Origin: Lagopus muta
Lineage: Eukaryota > Chordata > Aves > Galliformes > Phasianidae
Direction of reading: 5' to 3'
DNA: 64,000 nucleotides
NCBI RefSeq assembly: GCF_023343835.1
Contig: NC_064443.1
Span: forward strand, 16,317,501-16,381,500
A program made the position numbers and the translations under genes. Positions within the stretch are counted from its first letter, which is position 1. Each line of letters starts with the position of its first letter. The notes under the pieces are model-generated. The model was not told the origin of the DNA. It did not search any database and saw only the letters and a program-made list of their open reading frames with translations. Shown here one piece after another: positions 47,301 through 60,377 of this stretch.

Positions 47301-50056
47301 AGAGCACAGCCGAGCTGTGCTGGCCATGTGGTCTGGAGATCTGACATCTGCTTCGAACCTTCACAGGGAACAGCCTTACGAAGGGAGGAGCGAAGCAGGA
47401 GGTGTCAGGATGGACCTCGAGTGCCTGCAGAGGGAGTTGCACAGTGGAGCGGCCACCATGGTTCCCCCTGCCCTGTGCCCCCCTGGGCTCAGCGTCCCAC
47501 AGAACACACACATCTCCCTGCTCACCCCCAGCACCGTCTGAGCTCCTCTGGCTGCTTCCTAGCAGATCTCCCCTGGAAGGGGAGGATAAAGGGGAGGAGA
47601 GCTCTAGAAGTGGATTTCTCAAATACCCAGGGATTTCTGACTTGCTTCTAAATTTGGTGTGTGTTCTTTGCCATCCCAGAAAACTTAAAACTTCCTCTGT
47701 TCAGCAAAGTAAGGGTCTTTTAAAAGTTCTCCTTTAATATATATAATCTATTTATAGATGGTCTTTCATGGGTTCTTTGGGAAATAGTTTTAGAACTGAA
47801 TTAGCAAGTGATCAAATGCTGACTATCAGGGACTTCAAACGGCAAGCCAAAAACTTTCTATCAGAAACAGCCTGCCGAAGAGCGACTCAGGAGAAAAAAG
47901 ATCTGAAAGATGAGGAGCAATGTGCAAGCACAAGTCAGTGCCAAGAATCCCCCGGACGGCAAACCCTTGAAATGCCAGAAGGCAGGAGCAGAAAGCAGCC
48001 TAGAAAGGTCTAGAGAGGCACACAAAGCTGAGTGTGCAACAGCGTTAAATACAAAACTCTGCTGAGAGAAAAGAAAGGCAACAAAAAGCAGAGACACAGC
48101 TCAGCATCCTGCACACTGCACTCTGCTGATAGCGAAGGCTGCGCACTTTAAATCTGTAATCCCTTCCCAAGCAAAGAGGCTTTTGCAACAGCACAATCTG
48201 GATGTCACCGGCATATGAATAGGCATCTTGGGACTGCTCTGGAGAGCAGAGGTCAAAGTTTAGTGATGTATGTAGTTGTCTGCCTAATGGGTCTTATTGA
48301 TTATTATCCATAGAAACAAGCATCATCGCCAAATCTGCCTCCCCCCTTTGTGCTACATGCTGGCAGCCAAGAAAAAGCACCTTGATATTCCAGCCCCACG
48401 CAGCATGCAGAACACTGAGGCTTGAGGCAGGGGAGGACACTGCGCTGCTGAGACACAGGCAGTGGGAAACAGGGAATACATCTGTGCAGCATCTGCATAG
48501 AAATGATACCTGCAAGCAGAATGTCCAAAAAAATCACATTTAATAAAATTATAAATAAATAAATGATAATACAGGAAAGAATGGGAGAAAATAACAAGTC
48601 AACTTCGGAAATCAGTAACTTAAATAACTTCTGTGTTGTGGAAGAGGCTGAAAAACCCCACTATAGAGATATCCAAATCCTTATTTGTCCAACAACAAAG
48701 CTATCTTAAATATTGCAGCGAGATTGTCAATCTGTGATACAAAATGGTGATAATAGATGGATATCTTCACAGATAGGTACAGTTCTGTTGTGGAAACTCC
48801 TTGGGAGTGCAAAAAATAGAAAAACTGCTGCAAAAAAATGGAACTAAAAGCACTGATGTGATTTTTTCTCATTTTTGTGGCAGTGCAGTGGTTGCCAGCC
48901 ATCCCACGCTGGGCGCTGGGAACCCCTTGGATGGAGGCAAAGCTGGCAAAGAACCACGGGCAAGGTGGTAATCAGGAAATGTCCTCAGCTCTCAGGACTA
49001 AGCTGGGAGATGCATGCTCACATGGGAAATTTGGGTCCTTCCAGCCCTGGCTGCACCCTTCGGTGTCTGGGAGCTCCTGGCCCTGCAGCTCACTGTGGGG
49101 CTGCACCCTGCTGGCTCCATAGCAGAGCTGAGGCATTTTGGGAGGCAGGACCCATTCTGCACAGCCCACACTGAGTCCTGCCCGGCCCTCAGGCACTGCA
49201 GATCCTTTGCCAAAAAGGAATCTTTGTACAGGAGGCATCTTCCCCAGCAGAACCACATCCCAGCCCTCCTCCTGCGGTCAGTGAGCTCATACGAGCCTTG
49301 TGTGTCTGGGTTAGCATAGAACACAGACATCCATCTGCATGTCCTCGTGGAGGCAATGGGTCTTCCCACCTGAGAAATAAGAAAAACACAGGGGTCTAAA
49401 GCAAAGCACAGAGTGTGCCATCTGTTCTGAGGCCACAGCACACATCAGAGTGCAGTAACCACATTTACTGCATGGAGCCACAACATAACACCAGACCAGG
49501 GACATCATTACTGAGCACACAGCTGGGTGACAGAGCAGCACCAGGCCCGTCTCCTGCTCCATTTCCTTACAGGTACAGTAACTCAGCCTTGGCTCTGCAA
49601 AGGGAAACCCATGGTGCTGCACTCATGCAGCTGGCATTAAGATACCAGCATCTGGTGTGAGCACAGCTCCACAGGACTCACTGAAGAACAAAACAAGACC
49701 GTCTTTTCTACTCGAGTGCAGCTGAACCTCTTCCTCCCATCTCCTCAACACATGCCAGAAAAGAAGCACGAGGGGCTGCGGCCGTGCGACCGACTCACAG
49801 CTCACACACTGTGCAGAGCAGCTCCTGCACCCGGGTCTGAGAGGGGCTGCTCTCCAAAAAGGAAAGCAGAAAGGAGGAAAAAAAACCCTTGAACACTTCA
49901 TGGCAAACTCCTTCAAAAGAAAACTTGCTTCGAGCCAAAAAGCATTTGCCAAGTTTCAACTCAATGTAAGTTTTCACAATGCTGTAATAAACAGCTCAGG
50001 ATGGGGGTTTCCAGATGAGAATGCTGAGACAACTTTGTTCCAACCAATTAAAAGAA
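47301..50056. other. Upstream intergenic DNA, no gene recognised
   Basis: No supported exon or RNA gene. An (AAAT)n-like simple stretch lies near 48540-48570. Confidence 0.5.
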
Positions 50057-50171
50057 TATGTGTGTGTGTATATGTATGTATACGTATAAATCTAAAAATC
50101 AAACTACCCAAGGAGAGATTTCATGGTGTTTTTCATACATACGTATGTGTATCTACACACACACAAACATA
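50057..50171. repeat. Imperfect inverted TG/CA repeat able to form a hairpin
   Basis: A TATGTGTGTGTGTATATG-type arm (50057-50087) is followed about 46 nt later by its imperfect reverse complement (50134-50171), which itself contains the perfect palindrome ACATACGTATGT (50137-50148). A transcript could fold into a long stem with bulges. This could simply be a microsatellite; a microRNA-like hairpin is possible but unsupported. Confidence 0.5.
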
Positions 50172-50559
50172 AGGACAAAAACAAACAAACAAAACCCAGC
50201 TGGTGGCAATGGCACTGCCCAGAAACGTCCTTGGGCTGGCAGAGCTCCTGCCGTGCTCAGGTGCCAATGGCTTTCCTTGCCCTGGTGCACAAGGTGGGAC
50301 ACGCAGAGCTTTGGGTGCACAGCAGTGCTCTCAGGGCCGTGTCTGCCTGCTGGCTTACAGACAGCTGCCCCTTTTGGATTGTACAGAAAGGACCTTTTTG
50401 TAACCTTACACTGAGAGTTTCCCTTTCTGCTTCCAAGTGACCGCCTTGCTCACATCTGAGGGAAACCGAGTGGGAGCGTGGTTAAAGCAACCCGTGGGCA
50501 GCAGGCAGAGGGCTGGGTAGGGCTACAGCCTCACTGCAAGGTGCGGCCTCGCCAGGGGA

Positions 50560-50790
50560 ACTGCTATGAGCTATTCTACCTAATTAGATCATTAGATTAA
50601 TTATGTAATTAACCGGGATTGTTGTTAGACAAAGGCAGGTAGAGCCTCAGAGGTGATAAGGAAGATACCAGGGCAAGGTTATGCTGTGATTTGTATTGAT
50701 TTCTTTAACTGTTCCCTTGGTTCCCACATCTATTTACCCTCATCTTGTTCCTCCAGGATTGTTTAAAGGTGATTAAAGCGGGAGGGGGGC
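50560..50790. promoter_or_regulatory. Candidate upstream enhancer: homeodomain cluster with SOX/TCF-like sites
   Basis: Three TAATTA cores (50581-50586, 50598-50603, 50606-50612 with an extra A) and an ATTAG core fall within 34 bp, followed by ATTGTTG and ACAAAGG, which resemble SOX or TCF sites. Repeat-free and AT-rich against a GC-richer surrounding. The arrangement is like that of developmental enhancers; activity is inferred. Confidence 0.4.
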
Positions 50791-53700
50791 GGAGGGAGTA
50801 CTTCTTGTAAAGAGAGCAAAAAGAACAAAACGTCACTGCAATTTTATGCCCCTGTGCTGCGGCAGTGCAGGGCTGTGTGGGACCCTGTGTCCTGGGGCTG
50901 GGTTCTCCTGGGTTCTGCCCAGTTTGTGCTTCAAGGAAGCGCACAGCAGCTGCGTGTGTTCCTGCCGCGTTTTGCTCCACTGCTCGCTCGGTGCCTGCAG
51001 TGCTGGTGGGAACCACAAGCCAATTAAGGAGCCCTTGTTGCGGTAGACGTGGTATAAAAGCAGCATTAAAGCATCCTGCCCCAGAGACCCGGCAGCCCGA
51101 AATACCCAAGGGTGAGCACAAGGCACGGCTGCAGTTTAATAGCCGAGCCCTCCTCGCTCAGGCGTGAAGCCGGGCTGGAGAGGGCATTGTTCAGATCCAA
51201 GCATCGCCCCGACAGAGCTGGAGCTGAGCCCGGGCTGCAGCACGCAGTCACCAACCCTGCCCCTCCCGTCCCACGGCTATCGTTGGATGCATCGAGGAAC
51301 TTGACCCACTTTGGGAGCTTCTGTTGGTTTTTCGCATTCCATTTGTCCCTTCTGAGCAACGCTCTGCCCTTGTGTGTCACCGCTCTGGCTCTGCTCCCTG
51401 GGGTGGGTGCTCAGATTGCTGTAAGAAGATCCAGCTGCTGCATACCGCTGTGCTTAGAGCTCCTGCACGCTGGGCAGACTTGCATGGGGTTTTGGGGAGT
51501 CCTCTCCAGCATCCTCCCTTCTCACCCAGAAGCTTAATTTGGACAGCAAAACACTGCACATTTGCTCACACCACCAAATAATTGGAAATCCAGCAGCGCT
51601 TCTCACTGCTGCCTTGGTGTTTGGACCAGAGAACAGGGAGCTGGGGAGCGGCACATTCACACTCCTTAGCATAAATATCAATTTTCACACTGCGGTCAGG
51701 TTCTGTAAGTGTGGGGAATTGGTGTGGCAACACGATTTTAAAGGTCTGGCTGAGATGAATCCCTTCCCCGGGAGCCCCTCGGCACAGCTCAGCTCCTCAC
51801 CATCGCTCAGCGATGAAGAGCCCAAACCAGACTGCAGGGGACCACACTGAGCACAGAGCTACCCGAGCCTGCAAAACAAAGTTACTTGCAGGGAATTACT
51901 ACAACAGCACATTGCCACAGAAGTTACCCAGAATGGGGTAACCAGCCTACCAACGACCTGAAGCAGCTTGAATTCCTGTGCTTCCATCTCTGTACCCCGC
52001 GGGCAGGGAAGGTTCTCTGCCTGCAGGCAGCGCAGCCGCTCCCGGAGTGGAGCAGTTTGCAGCCCCAGCAGATCTCCATCTCTCGCCATCTGCCCACAGC
52101 TGATTGCAATCTGTCAGGAGGCAGCGGCTGCAGCCTGGGCTCAGCACACATCTGCGACAGCACGTCCTTTTCTGCATCCCTCCCAAGAGCGGCGATAGGC
52201 ACGGGGCTTCTTCCAGGCAGGGGCCGAACCGAGAGATGCTCGGGGATGGGCTCAGCGTTAATCACATTACTGCAGAAACCCAGCACGGCTCCTGCAGTGC
52301 TGGCGGTGAATCCTCCCGGCGCCCAGTGAGCCTCACTCCAGCGTGCCAGAGGTCCTTTAATTCATTAATCATATTTGCTTAATAACCCCGGATCGCTCCG
52401 GCGGAGCGCTGCCAGGCTGGCAGGAGGCACTGAGGGGTGGCAGGGGGGGACCGGTGCTCAGCACACAGCCCTGCGGTGCCCCAGGGGCAGGGGGCACCTT
52501 CTGGCAGCGCTCTCTCTGGCAGCAGAGTTTATGGTGGAGGATTTATGGTGTTCTGGGTGTGCGCTGCCATGTGATTGACAAGCTGCCCTCGGCAGCAGCG
52601 TGTTTATTGCAGGTAATTACTGATGATGTCAAGGAAAAAATTGCAGAGAAGATCCTGCATGCAGCCTGCTAATTGTACCTGTTTCTCGCACTAAAAGTTG
52701 TGATAGGTGTAATCCATCAAATGTGCTTTATGCAACTTTGCAATGCTTCGCTAAAGGCCCATTTTATTGCTTTGGCAATCGATGGGAGCAGTGCTGCCTG
52801 GAGCATCATTCCCCCGCAGCCGCCCCACGTCAGCCCCATGCTGCTCCCATCCCACCCTGCAGCCCTGGGGCTCAGCAATGCGCTGCTCACAGCAGAGATT
52901 GCTCCATAGCTGACGTTGAAACCTTCCTTTGGATTTGCCATGTGGATAGTTGGGATCTCCAGATATCCTGTGATTACATCCTCGGAAATCCTTACCTGGG
53001 GTAAAGAGAGCAAACTGGTCTGTTACATCTGTCCGTGTCTGAGCGAAAGCACCAGAGCCAGAAGCTGTGCTGGGTCTGTCTCTATAAACGTGCTCAATAT
53101 TTCAGCAGCTGGATATTTGTGCCTTGGTTCTCAGAGAGAAAAATACACTCATTTATTTCCCTGAAATAGCATATTATGATGGATGCAACTGCCAAGCTTC
53201 AGCTAATGGATGTAACATGATGGAAAACATCATTATTTAGGTGTGGGAAATTGTTCTTTAGGAATCTGGTGTCTGTAGCAAACCTGCACTCCTTGAACCT
53301 CAATCCCACAACGTGTTTCAGATGTGGATTTTAAGTGACTGTTTCTAATTAGTGCATCACAGAGTCCTGTCAAAATACCTTTTGGTGAATGGCAATAGCG
53401 TGTGCACGGGATTTTAAACGGCATCTCAAGCTCGACTGTGTCTCTCTATGTTTTGAAGGCACGCCACCAGCTGCAGCGCTAAGGGGCTTCTCCCTGAGGC
53501 TGTGCATCCCTGCTCACTGCCAGACTGCTGCATAGTACCTGCAGGCCATGCTGCACGATGGGATGTGGGCATCATGTAGCAATGCTTCTTAACTCACAGG
53601 GGCACCGTAAGCTCCCCGGTGCTGCATGACATGGAATTGGGGCTTTTTGTGCACAAGAGGGGACAAGCAAGGCACAATGAACACAAGCAGCCTGGCTGCT

Positions 53701-56700
53701 GCAGTGAACATTCCCTGCTGTTTTGGGATTTCCCTTCCTGCCCAGACTGATGGATGCTCCCTGCTTGTGGTGGCTCAGGACCAGCCAGCACTGAGCTCTC
53801 TTCACCCGTTTATTGACACTCTGGCACTGCTCATTGCAAGCACTGGTGACACAGCCCAGAGCCCCGCAGCCCCATCCAGGGGCCTGCACAACCTGCACAG
53901 CACTCATAGCTGCAGAGGAAACCAGACCCCGTTCCTTGGGCAAAAGCACGAGCACAAACATGTGCAGCTGGTTCCCATCAGCCCTGCCGAGGCGCGCGCT
54001 TCAGGTGCCTGATAAATGCTCCTCACTTCCTATGGGGAGGCTCTGCTGTATCTCAGTAGAGGCATTAAGCCTCCCCCGCAGCGTCTCTCAGGGGCACTGC
54101 TGTCCGTGTCAGGGGAATGCAGTGCTCCTCCTGCACCACTGCTGCTCACGGAGCTGTACCCACTGAGTGCACTGTGCTGCAGGCTGGGCTTCTCAGCACG
54201 CCGTGCCAGGTTTCACGAGTGTGCAGCACAACTTCTGGTCCCTCTTGGCCATGAGCTCACTGTGCACTTCCAGCAGCACTCAGTGACCCTGGCGGTGCCC
54301 CTCAGCCTGACACCTGTGTAGCTGGAGCAGGCTCAGGCACCTGGCAGCATTCAGAGAGACAGGATCGAAGCCCTCTGCCCCGCAGCAAACCCGGCCCATC
54401 AATTCTCTCTGCCGACTGCGGAGACGTGGATTTTGGCTGTTCTCATGGCACAAACCCATCATGCTGCGCAGCCCGATGGGGACAGCAGGACAGTGCTGCC
54501 ATCCCCAGGTCCCCATCCTGACACTGCTATGCCCAACACAGCCCCAGCACCACTGCTCAGGGCAGTTCATGTCAAGCAGTGAACGTGTTTATCACAGCCC
54601 AAGTGTTAGCAGTGCGGCTACAGGGTCTGGAGCAAGGACATGGCCATGACAAAAGGAGAGGCTTTTATTTATTATTCAGCCATCTCCAGGGTTTTGGTGC
54701 CACAACACATTACTGTGCTTCCTATGTACATTATTTATTTCCTGGTTCAACACGGATAAAGCTAAAGCAGATCTGAAAGCTGTTGGAAGCCCTCACACCA
54801 AAGCCTCGTGCTCCCTAGGCTGCGATCCCTGCTCAGAGCCCAGGTGAAAGCAGAAACCCTACTCCTGCTGCAGGCAGCACGGCTGTGGGCAATGCATTTC
54901 CAGGGGACTGCACTCACAGCCCTAGCAAAGGGCTGAGCGAAGGGTCCCTTTCAGAGGGACTGAAGGATGTCCCCACCCCTGGCTGCAGTGCCCACGTCCT
55001 CGGGCAGAGAAAAATGAGGGTCTCATAGCAGAACCCCAGGTGGGGTTCTGTGGGATTTGCCTGCACTCTGCCCACTCAGACAGCCCCCAGCCCTCACCAC
55101 ATCAAACACAAACAACTGCAAGATGTGAGACAGCAGGCTGGTGGAGCAAAACCAGCCCTGCAAAAATCAAAACATCATGGGATCTGGCTACTTCTTCTTT
55201 CCCTTTCTTTATTTATTTTTGGCATCTGGCGCTGGAAGGACAGCAGACACCTGAGCACCTTTGTTAACACCACTGTTTAAACAAGGGTGCCCTTGAGCCG
55301 GGTGTCTGGGACCCGTGTCAATATTGGCAGCTGATAAGCGATAAGCAGGGCCGTAGGGCTGGGTGTAGGACACAGCTCTGGGCCTCTCCATCTGCCTGTA
55401 GTGCTGGGACCTCACCCTCAAACCTTTGATCGCTTCCCACAGTTGTCTCATCATCAGAAGCAGCATGTGACTGTATAAATAGCATCGGCTTTGATGTAAG
55501 ATCTCCAAATTTTGTGCTAATAAAATGGCCTTGATGCAGCCCAGCACTGAGCACCCATTTGAAGCCAATAAATACGGCTCTGCCCATCTTCAGAACATGC
55601 TCAGGTCCCACTGATATCAAAGGAAGCGCACATGCTGCCGAGCATGGGGAGGATCCATCATGTGCTGCAATTTAGCTGTGTACTGAAGTGATTTGCTGAG
55701 ACGGAGCATTAAATGGGAAGCAGTGATTTCTTTTAACTGCCTATAAATACCACAACTTCTTCTCGTAGCCGGAGCTATTTTTTAATGACTGGTGCTTGGC
55801 TACATTGAAGTTTAAAACCCTATGGCAGAAAAAAAAAAAGAAAGAAAGAAAAAAATAAAGCCTTACTTCAGCACATGGGTAACACAAAGGCAACATTTCT
55901 TGTCCATATGGAGAACATATTGGTTGAACTCAGCTCTGAATCGACCTTTATCTTCGTTCATGAGATGAGACCAATCAAGGCGTTGGTGGCAACGCAGCGC
56001 TGAGTTATGGCTCTCTGTCCCCAGGCAGAGAAAGGTCAGGCAATGCAGTGATGATGGCTGCAGGACCTGAGCGGGATGTGAGATGGCAGTGGGTGCCCAT
56101 GTGCTCCTCATGTGTCCCCTGTTCCAGCTGACTGCAGGTGGTGCAGCCCCGGCTCTGCTGGGTGCTGGGGAGAGGCACAACCCTGATTCCAATTCCTCTT
56201 AGAGACACACCGGGGAGATGGAACGCGTGGCCAGGAAAGGGGTATCCTTCTGCTCACTGTCTTCAGATGGGCTGGGAAATGTAAGGGTTGGATCATTGGC
56301 ATTGTGATTAAAACAGTAGAAGTGACAGAACAGGAGCGTTAGCAAAGAGAAGGCTTTTCCGACTCAGAAACTGGGAAGGGAGAGGTCTCCAGCTCTGTGC
56401 CCAGAAATCCCTACACCTCTGGGGCTGGGGGTCGGGCTGGAGCCAGACTGCAGTATTCCAAGGGCTTCTCCTGGGGAGTTGCATATCTGAAGCCAAAGTA
56501 TCCCCCAAAAGCACTCTTCACCCTCCAGAGAAGAAACTGGAGCATGGAATTTGCACTCTTTGCACCCAGAAGATTCCTCAGGCTCTTCCATCCCCCTGGG
56601 GATACAAGGTGGCCTTGGAGCCATCCATCACTGCCGTGGGGCCGCAGGGCCCCGGGGATGAGTTACGGAGCCATAAAACCTGCCTGGCTCAGCAGGAGGG

Positions 56701-56904
56701 TTTTATGCCCACCATCCATCAGGAGGCACAGCAGCTCTGTGCCAGCAGACAGCAGGCAGAGGTGGGTGCACAGGGATGCTGGGTGTGCTGGGTCAGTGCA
56801 GCGCTGGGTGAATCAGCAGCCCCTATCTCACCTGTTTCCCAGCACAGTCTCTCTGAAGCAGCACTGAGCTCTGGCTCTCGTATCGCTGCCTCGCCCTGCT
56901 GCTG
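50791..56904. other. Upstream intergenic DNA, no gene recognised
   Basis: No exon, RNA gene or interspersed repeat that I can support. A small AT-rich homeodomain-like patch lies at 52355-52392 and another AT-rich block at about 55690-55820, followed by an A-rich run at 55830-55860. Confidence 0.5.
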
Positions 56905-57235
56905 GATGGATGTTTTTCCAAGCTAAAAATAGGATTATCTTTCTACCAATCGACTGTCTGGGATTATGCATTCAAAGGGTGCAATATAGAGACGTGGAAT
57001 AAAGGTTTAATGAATCACAAAATTGAATTCTTTATGGGCTGGCAGCATTTTTCTGAATAAAACAACAACTTAATGTCCTGCAAGTTGTACTTTATGAACT
57101 GGGGCCTAAACTTATCTCGTACAGAAGAAATTAGGGAAGCAATCACAGGAGGTCTTTTATTAGCGCTTTTTCTCTCCCCAGCACAGAGTAGAATATGAAT
57201 TGATTGTCAAAGATTTTTTAAGTGCCTGTGATTGA
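56905..57235. promoter_or_regulatory. Candidate conserved non-coding element with a perfect MEF2 site
   Basis: It begins with CTAAAAATAG (56923-56932) followed directly by GATTATC, then about 300 bp of AT-rich, repeat-free sequence with several homeodomain-like and TCF-like motifs (TTAATGAATC, TTGATTGTCAAAG). It contrasts with the CTG/CAG-rich background on both sides. Conservation is suspected from composition only. Confidence 0.35.
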
Positions 57236-59539
57236 AGAGATGATCTCTGATAAGCTGCTGGAGGAAAACAGAAGCCAACAGCTGCTCCATTTAGCAGCAG
57301 TTAGCCTCCAGCCCTGGTGGCTCGCTGAGTGGCTGCTTTGCATTCACAAACACATCCCCACATCGCAGCCGCACACCTCCCTGCTTGCACGGGCTCTGCT
57401 TGCTGCCCGAGGAGATGCCAGCGATGGAGAGTGGTTTGTGAGGTCTGGAAGTGGTCTCTGGGAGCACACCCATGTCCTTCCTCCTGCTGCCAGCTGAATT
57501 AGCCAAGCAGAGCCTTTATCCATCTCAGATCATAAACTCCTGTGTCACAAAACGAGGCACAGAGCAGCCACTGGAGCAGAGCAGGGGCTGGTGCTGAGCA
57601 GCTCAGGGGGCTCCAACCTCCACAGCCCAACACGGCTGCGTGCTGTGGGCTCCATGCCCTGGCTGAGCAGGAGGATGCTGGCACGGACCCATCTAGAAGC
57701 AAGCTGGCGTGCTGCTGTGCTGGCACAGAGCCCGAGGTGCTCTCTTGTCATCAAACACACACCGTACCGCTGCCCGCTGCTGCACTTTGCGAGGTCAGCT
57801 GGGAACGTCAGGTCTTCATATTATACCTCACTGACTTCTCACAGCACGCGGCCGGGCTGAAGAGCAGCGCTCTGCCTGCAGCTCAGACTCCCTGCTGGGA
57901 AATCAATGGTCATTTGGTGATGTGCCGGCACGTGGGCTCACTGCATTGCAATGCCTTGAGAGGAGCAGGCTGATGCAGAGAGGGGCAGGCTGGCCCCGGG
58001 CAGACACGGAGCACTGACATCGTCCAGAGCCACCAGCAGCGGGATCCCCAGGTGTGGGAATGCTCCGAGCATCCACAGCACGAGAGCAGGCAGGGAGCTG
58101 GATGCACTCAGAGCTGCGCCCAGAGCCTGGCTCCTGTGGCAGTGAGGAGGACACGATCCTCTGCTGATCGCTGTGCATGCAGAAGGAACACAAGGCATGG
58201 AACAGAGGTTGCATCTCGGCTTTTCTTTCACCTTCACTTAGTTCATTTAAAGAAACATGGGATAGGAGTCACACCATTCTGGTCTAGAAGTGCTGGGAGG
58301 TGAGCATCACTGTGCTAGAGCAAAGCTAGAGCAGAGTGAAAGGTGGATGGGATGTGCCATGCAGTGCTGGCAGCTCAAAGCAGGAAGATTAAAATGGATG
58401 GGAGCAACTTTGAAGCACACAAATAAAAGCCGACAGCATCTCTCTTTAACGAAGAACAGAAGTTGCTCTTTTCTGCACGTTGAGGAGAGCACCGGTGTGG
58501 CTGGACTTCAGCGGGTTTCAAAAAGCAGCACACATTGCCTTTGAATGATAAAATGCTAGAGTGTGACCTCAGGAACTCGAGCACTTCCAACACACTCCTG
58601 TTTCTGTAATACCTGTCTGTGGGTGCAGATGTGAGAGCTGCCACAGCCTCCTGCCACGGCCTGGGGTGCTGGAGCTGCCCGAGCTGCTCCCCAGGGCTGA
58701 TCAGGGCTGACCCCATGGCAGCTCTGCAGGGCTGTCTCCATGGGCGCTGCCTGCAGTAAGAGCAGCATGCAGCCCTCCAATCTCTTCCTAATGGAGAGGT
58801 TACAAGAGGGCATTTTGGAAGCAATTGAAAGGTTGGTAAAGAGACAAGGGCAGGAAATGTACGGAGTCTCATTACCTTTTATCTTCCTGGAGCATAAAAT
58901 TGCAGTCTCTGTTTAGGCTGGAAGGAAACCCCTGCAAGAATTATGCATGCTGCTCGCATGCTTATCGAGATTGAAAGAGCTGTGCTCCATCAGCTTGCTG
59001 CGGAGATAAGGACCCCCTGCCCCACAGCACACAGATAAATCCTGCTGCCCACACCCTGTCCTCATGCCTGACCCCACCAGGCTCTGCCATCACACCACGT
59101 GGCTACAGAGTGATGCACATCACCACAACCCCAGGAGACTCAGTGTCCTATATGTAAGCTCCATACATACACCAGGAAAACAAAACTGTGTGTGAGAGCA
59201 AACAAATTAAAATTCAATTTCATTGACACCAAGGAGTTGCCATAATCAGGGGAGGGATGTTGGAGACACATCGGTGCTGGCGTAGCTCCTTGGTGAAATT
59301 TTATGGGCCAATTGATAAAAAATATTCTCCTGAGAGCGATGCACGCTGCTCACAGGGCTTCGTATCTTACTGGTAAGGCAGTTTGGAGAGCAGTGATCCA
59401 CGCTGTGAGAGCAGGGGGCTGCCTGCATGCAGGGACTTCTGCCTCTGTTAGTGGCACCAAATGGCTCTGCTGATGCTCTGTGCTGCACCTGCACTGCGGT
59501 CCCAGGGCACAACAAACTCGCAACCTACAACAAACACAC
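57236..59539. other. Upstream intergenic DNA, no gene recognised
   Basis: No supported gene. The sequence is mostly CAG/CTG-rich and apparently unconstrained; open frames here are short and domain-free. Confidence 0.5.
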
Positions 59540-59970
59540 CAGAAAATATCTCCTAGTCAATTATTGATGGTACCGAGATGGCAGCATAATTAAGTTTCCA
59601 GAGGCCTTTGGGCAAGTATGTGGCAGCATAAGGTGCTGCACGCTGTTGGCACGAGCTTTATTTAAGCACATTGGATCAATTTGAATCAATCTGACATGTA
59701 CACACTTCAGGGCATGGCTAGTTTCAAATCAATTAAACTCCTTATGACTTTATGATTAGAAACCTGAGGTTATGAAACATTAATGTAAAATCACAGTTTA
59801 TAAAGTGAAAAAATAAAATCCCGGCGAAACGTCTCATGAAGATCACAGGAATCATTATATCAGCTTCATTAAACAAACAAGGTAAGGGTAATTAGGCTGT
59901 AAATTGAGTGCAGTAGTTAAAAAAAGAGAAACTGTAATTAGGATGTGATGGCCACTTAAACAAAAATAAG
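59540..59970. promoter_or_regulatory. Candidate distal enhancer / conserved non-coding element
   Basis: About 430 bp of AT-rich, repeat-free sequence dense in homeodomain-type cores: CAATTATTGATGG, CATAATTAAG, AATCAATTAAAC, ATTAATG, and two copies of GTAATTAGG at 59888-59896 and 59934-59942. It also has ATCAATTTGAATCAATCTGA, which resembles PBX/TALE half-sites. Of all non-coding blocks in the window this most resembles a developmental enhancer. Confidence 0.42.
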
Positions 59971-60313
59971 GAAGTGTGGCTAACTGGCTGCCTTCTGTCT
60001 CCAGACAGAAAAGCAGTTGATTTCTGCCTGAGGTGGAGCACCCAATAAAGCCTTCAGCGTGGGAAGCTGTTTCTAGAGAGCAGCTCTGGGATGGGCACAG
60101 CAAAGAAACTGATTTTTGGGTCTGGGAAGGGAAAACAGACATTTAGAGCAACAAAATACGTACAGATCTTGCCCAGAATACTGAATAAAAGCCTGGCTGG
60201 TGTCACGTCCACAGCTCATGCTGAAAGATAGGATTTGGTGGAGGGGTGGAGCGGGTACTGTGCTCCTTCTGTGCAGAGAACAGAGCCCAGGAGCTGTTCC
60301 TGCCAGTATGAAG

Positions 60314-60377
60314 GGGCTGAGACATGATGGAGCTGAGACATGATGGAGCTGAGGCACGACAGGGCTGAGGCACGAGG
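60314..60377. repeat. 16-bp minisatellite, four units
   Basis: Four contiguous units of GAGCTGAGACATGATG and its variants (the last two read GCTGAGGCACGA). Units start at 60314, 60330, 60346 and 60362. Not part of any supported gene. Confidence 0.92.

Noticed and set aside
47100..47550. Possible endogenous retrovirus or LTR sequence
   Set aside because: No paired LTRs, primer-binding site, polypurine tract or gag/pol-like frame is seen. The similarity is better explained by an old CR1 fragment.
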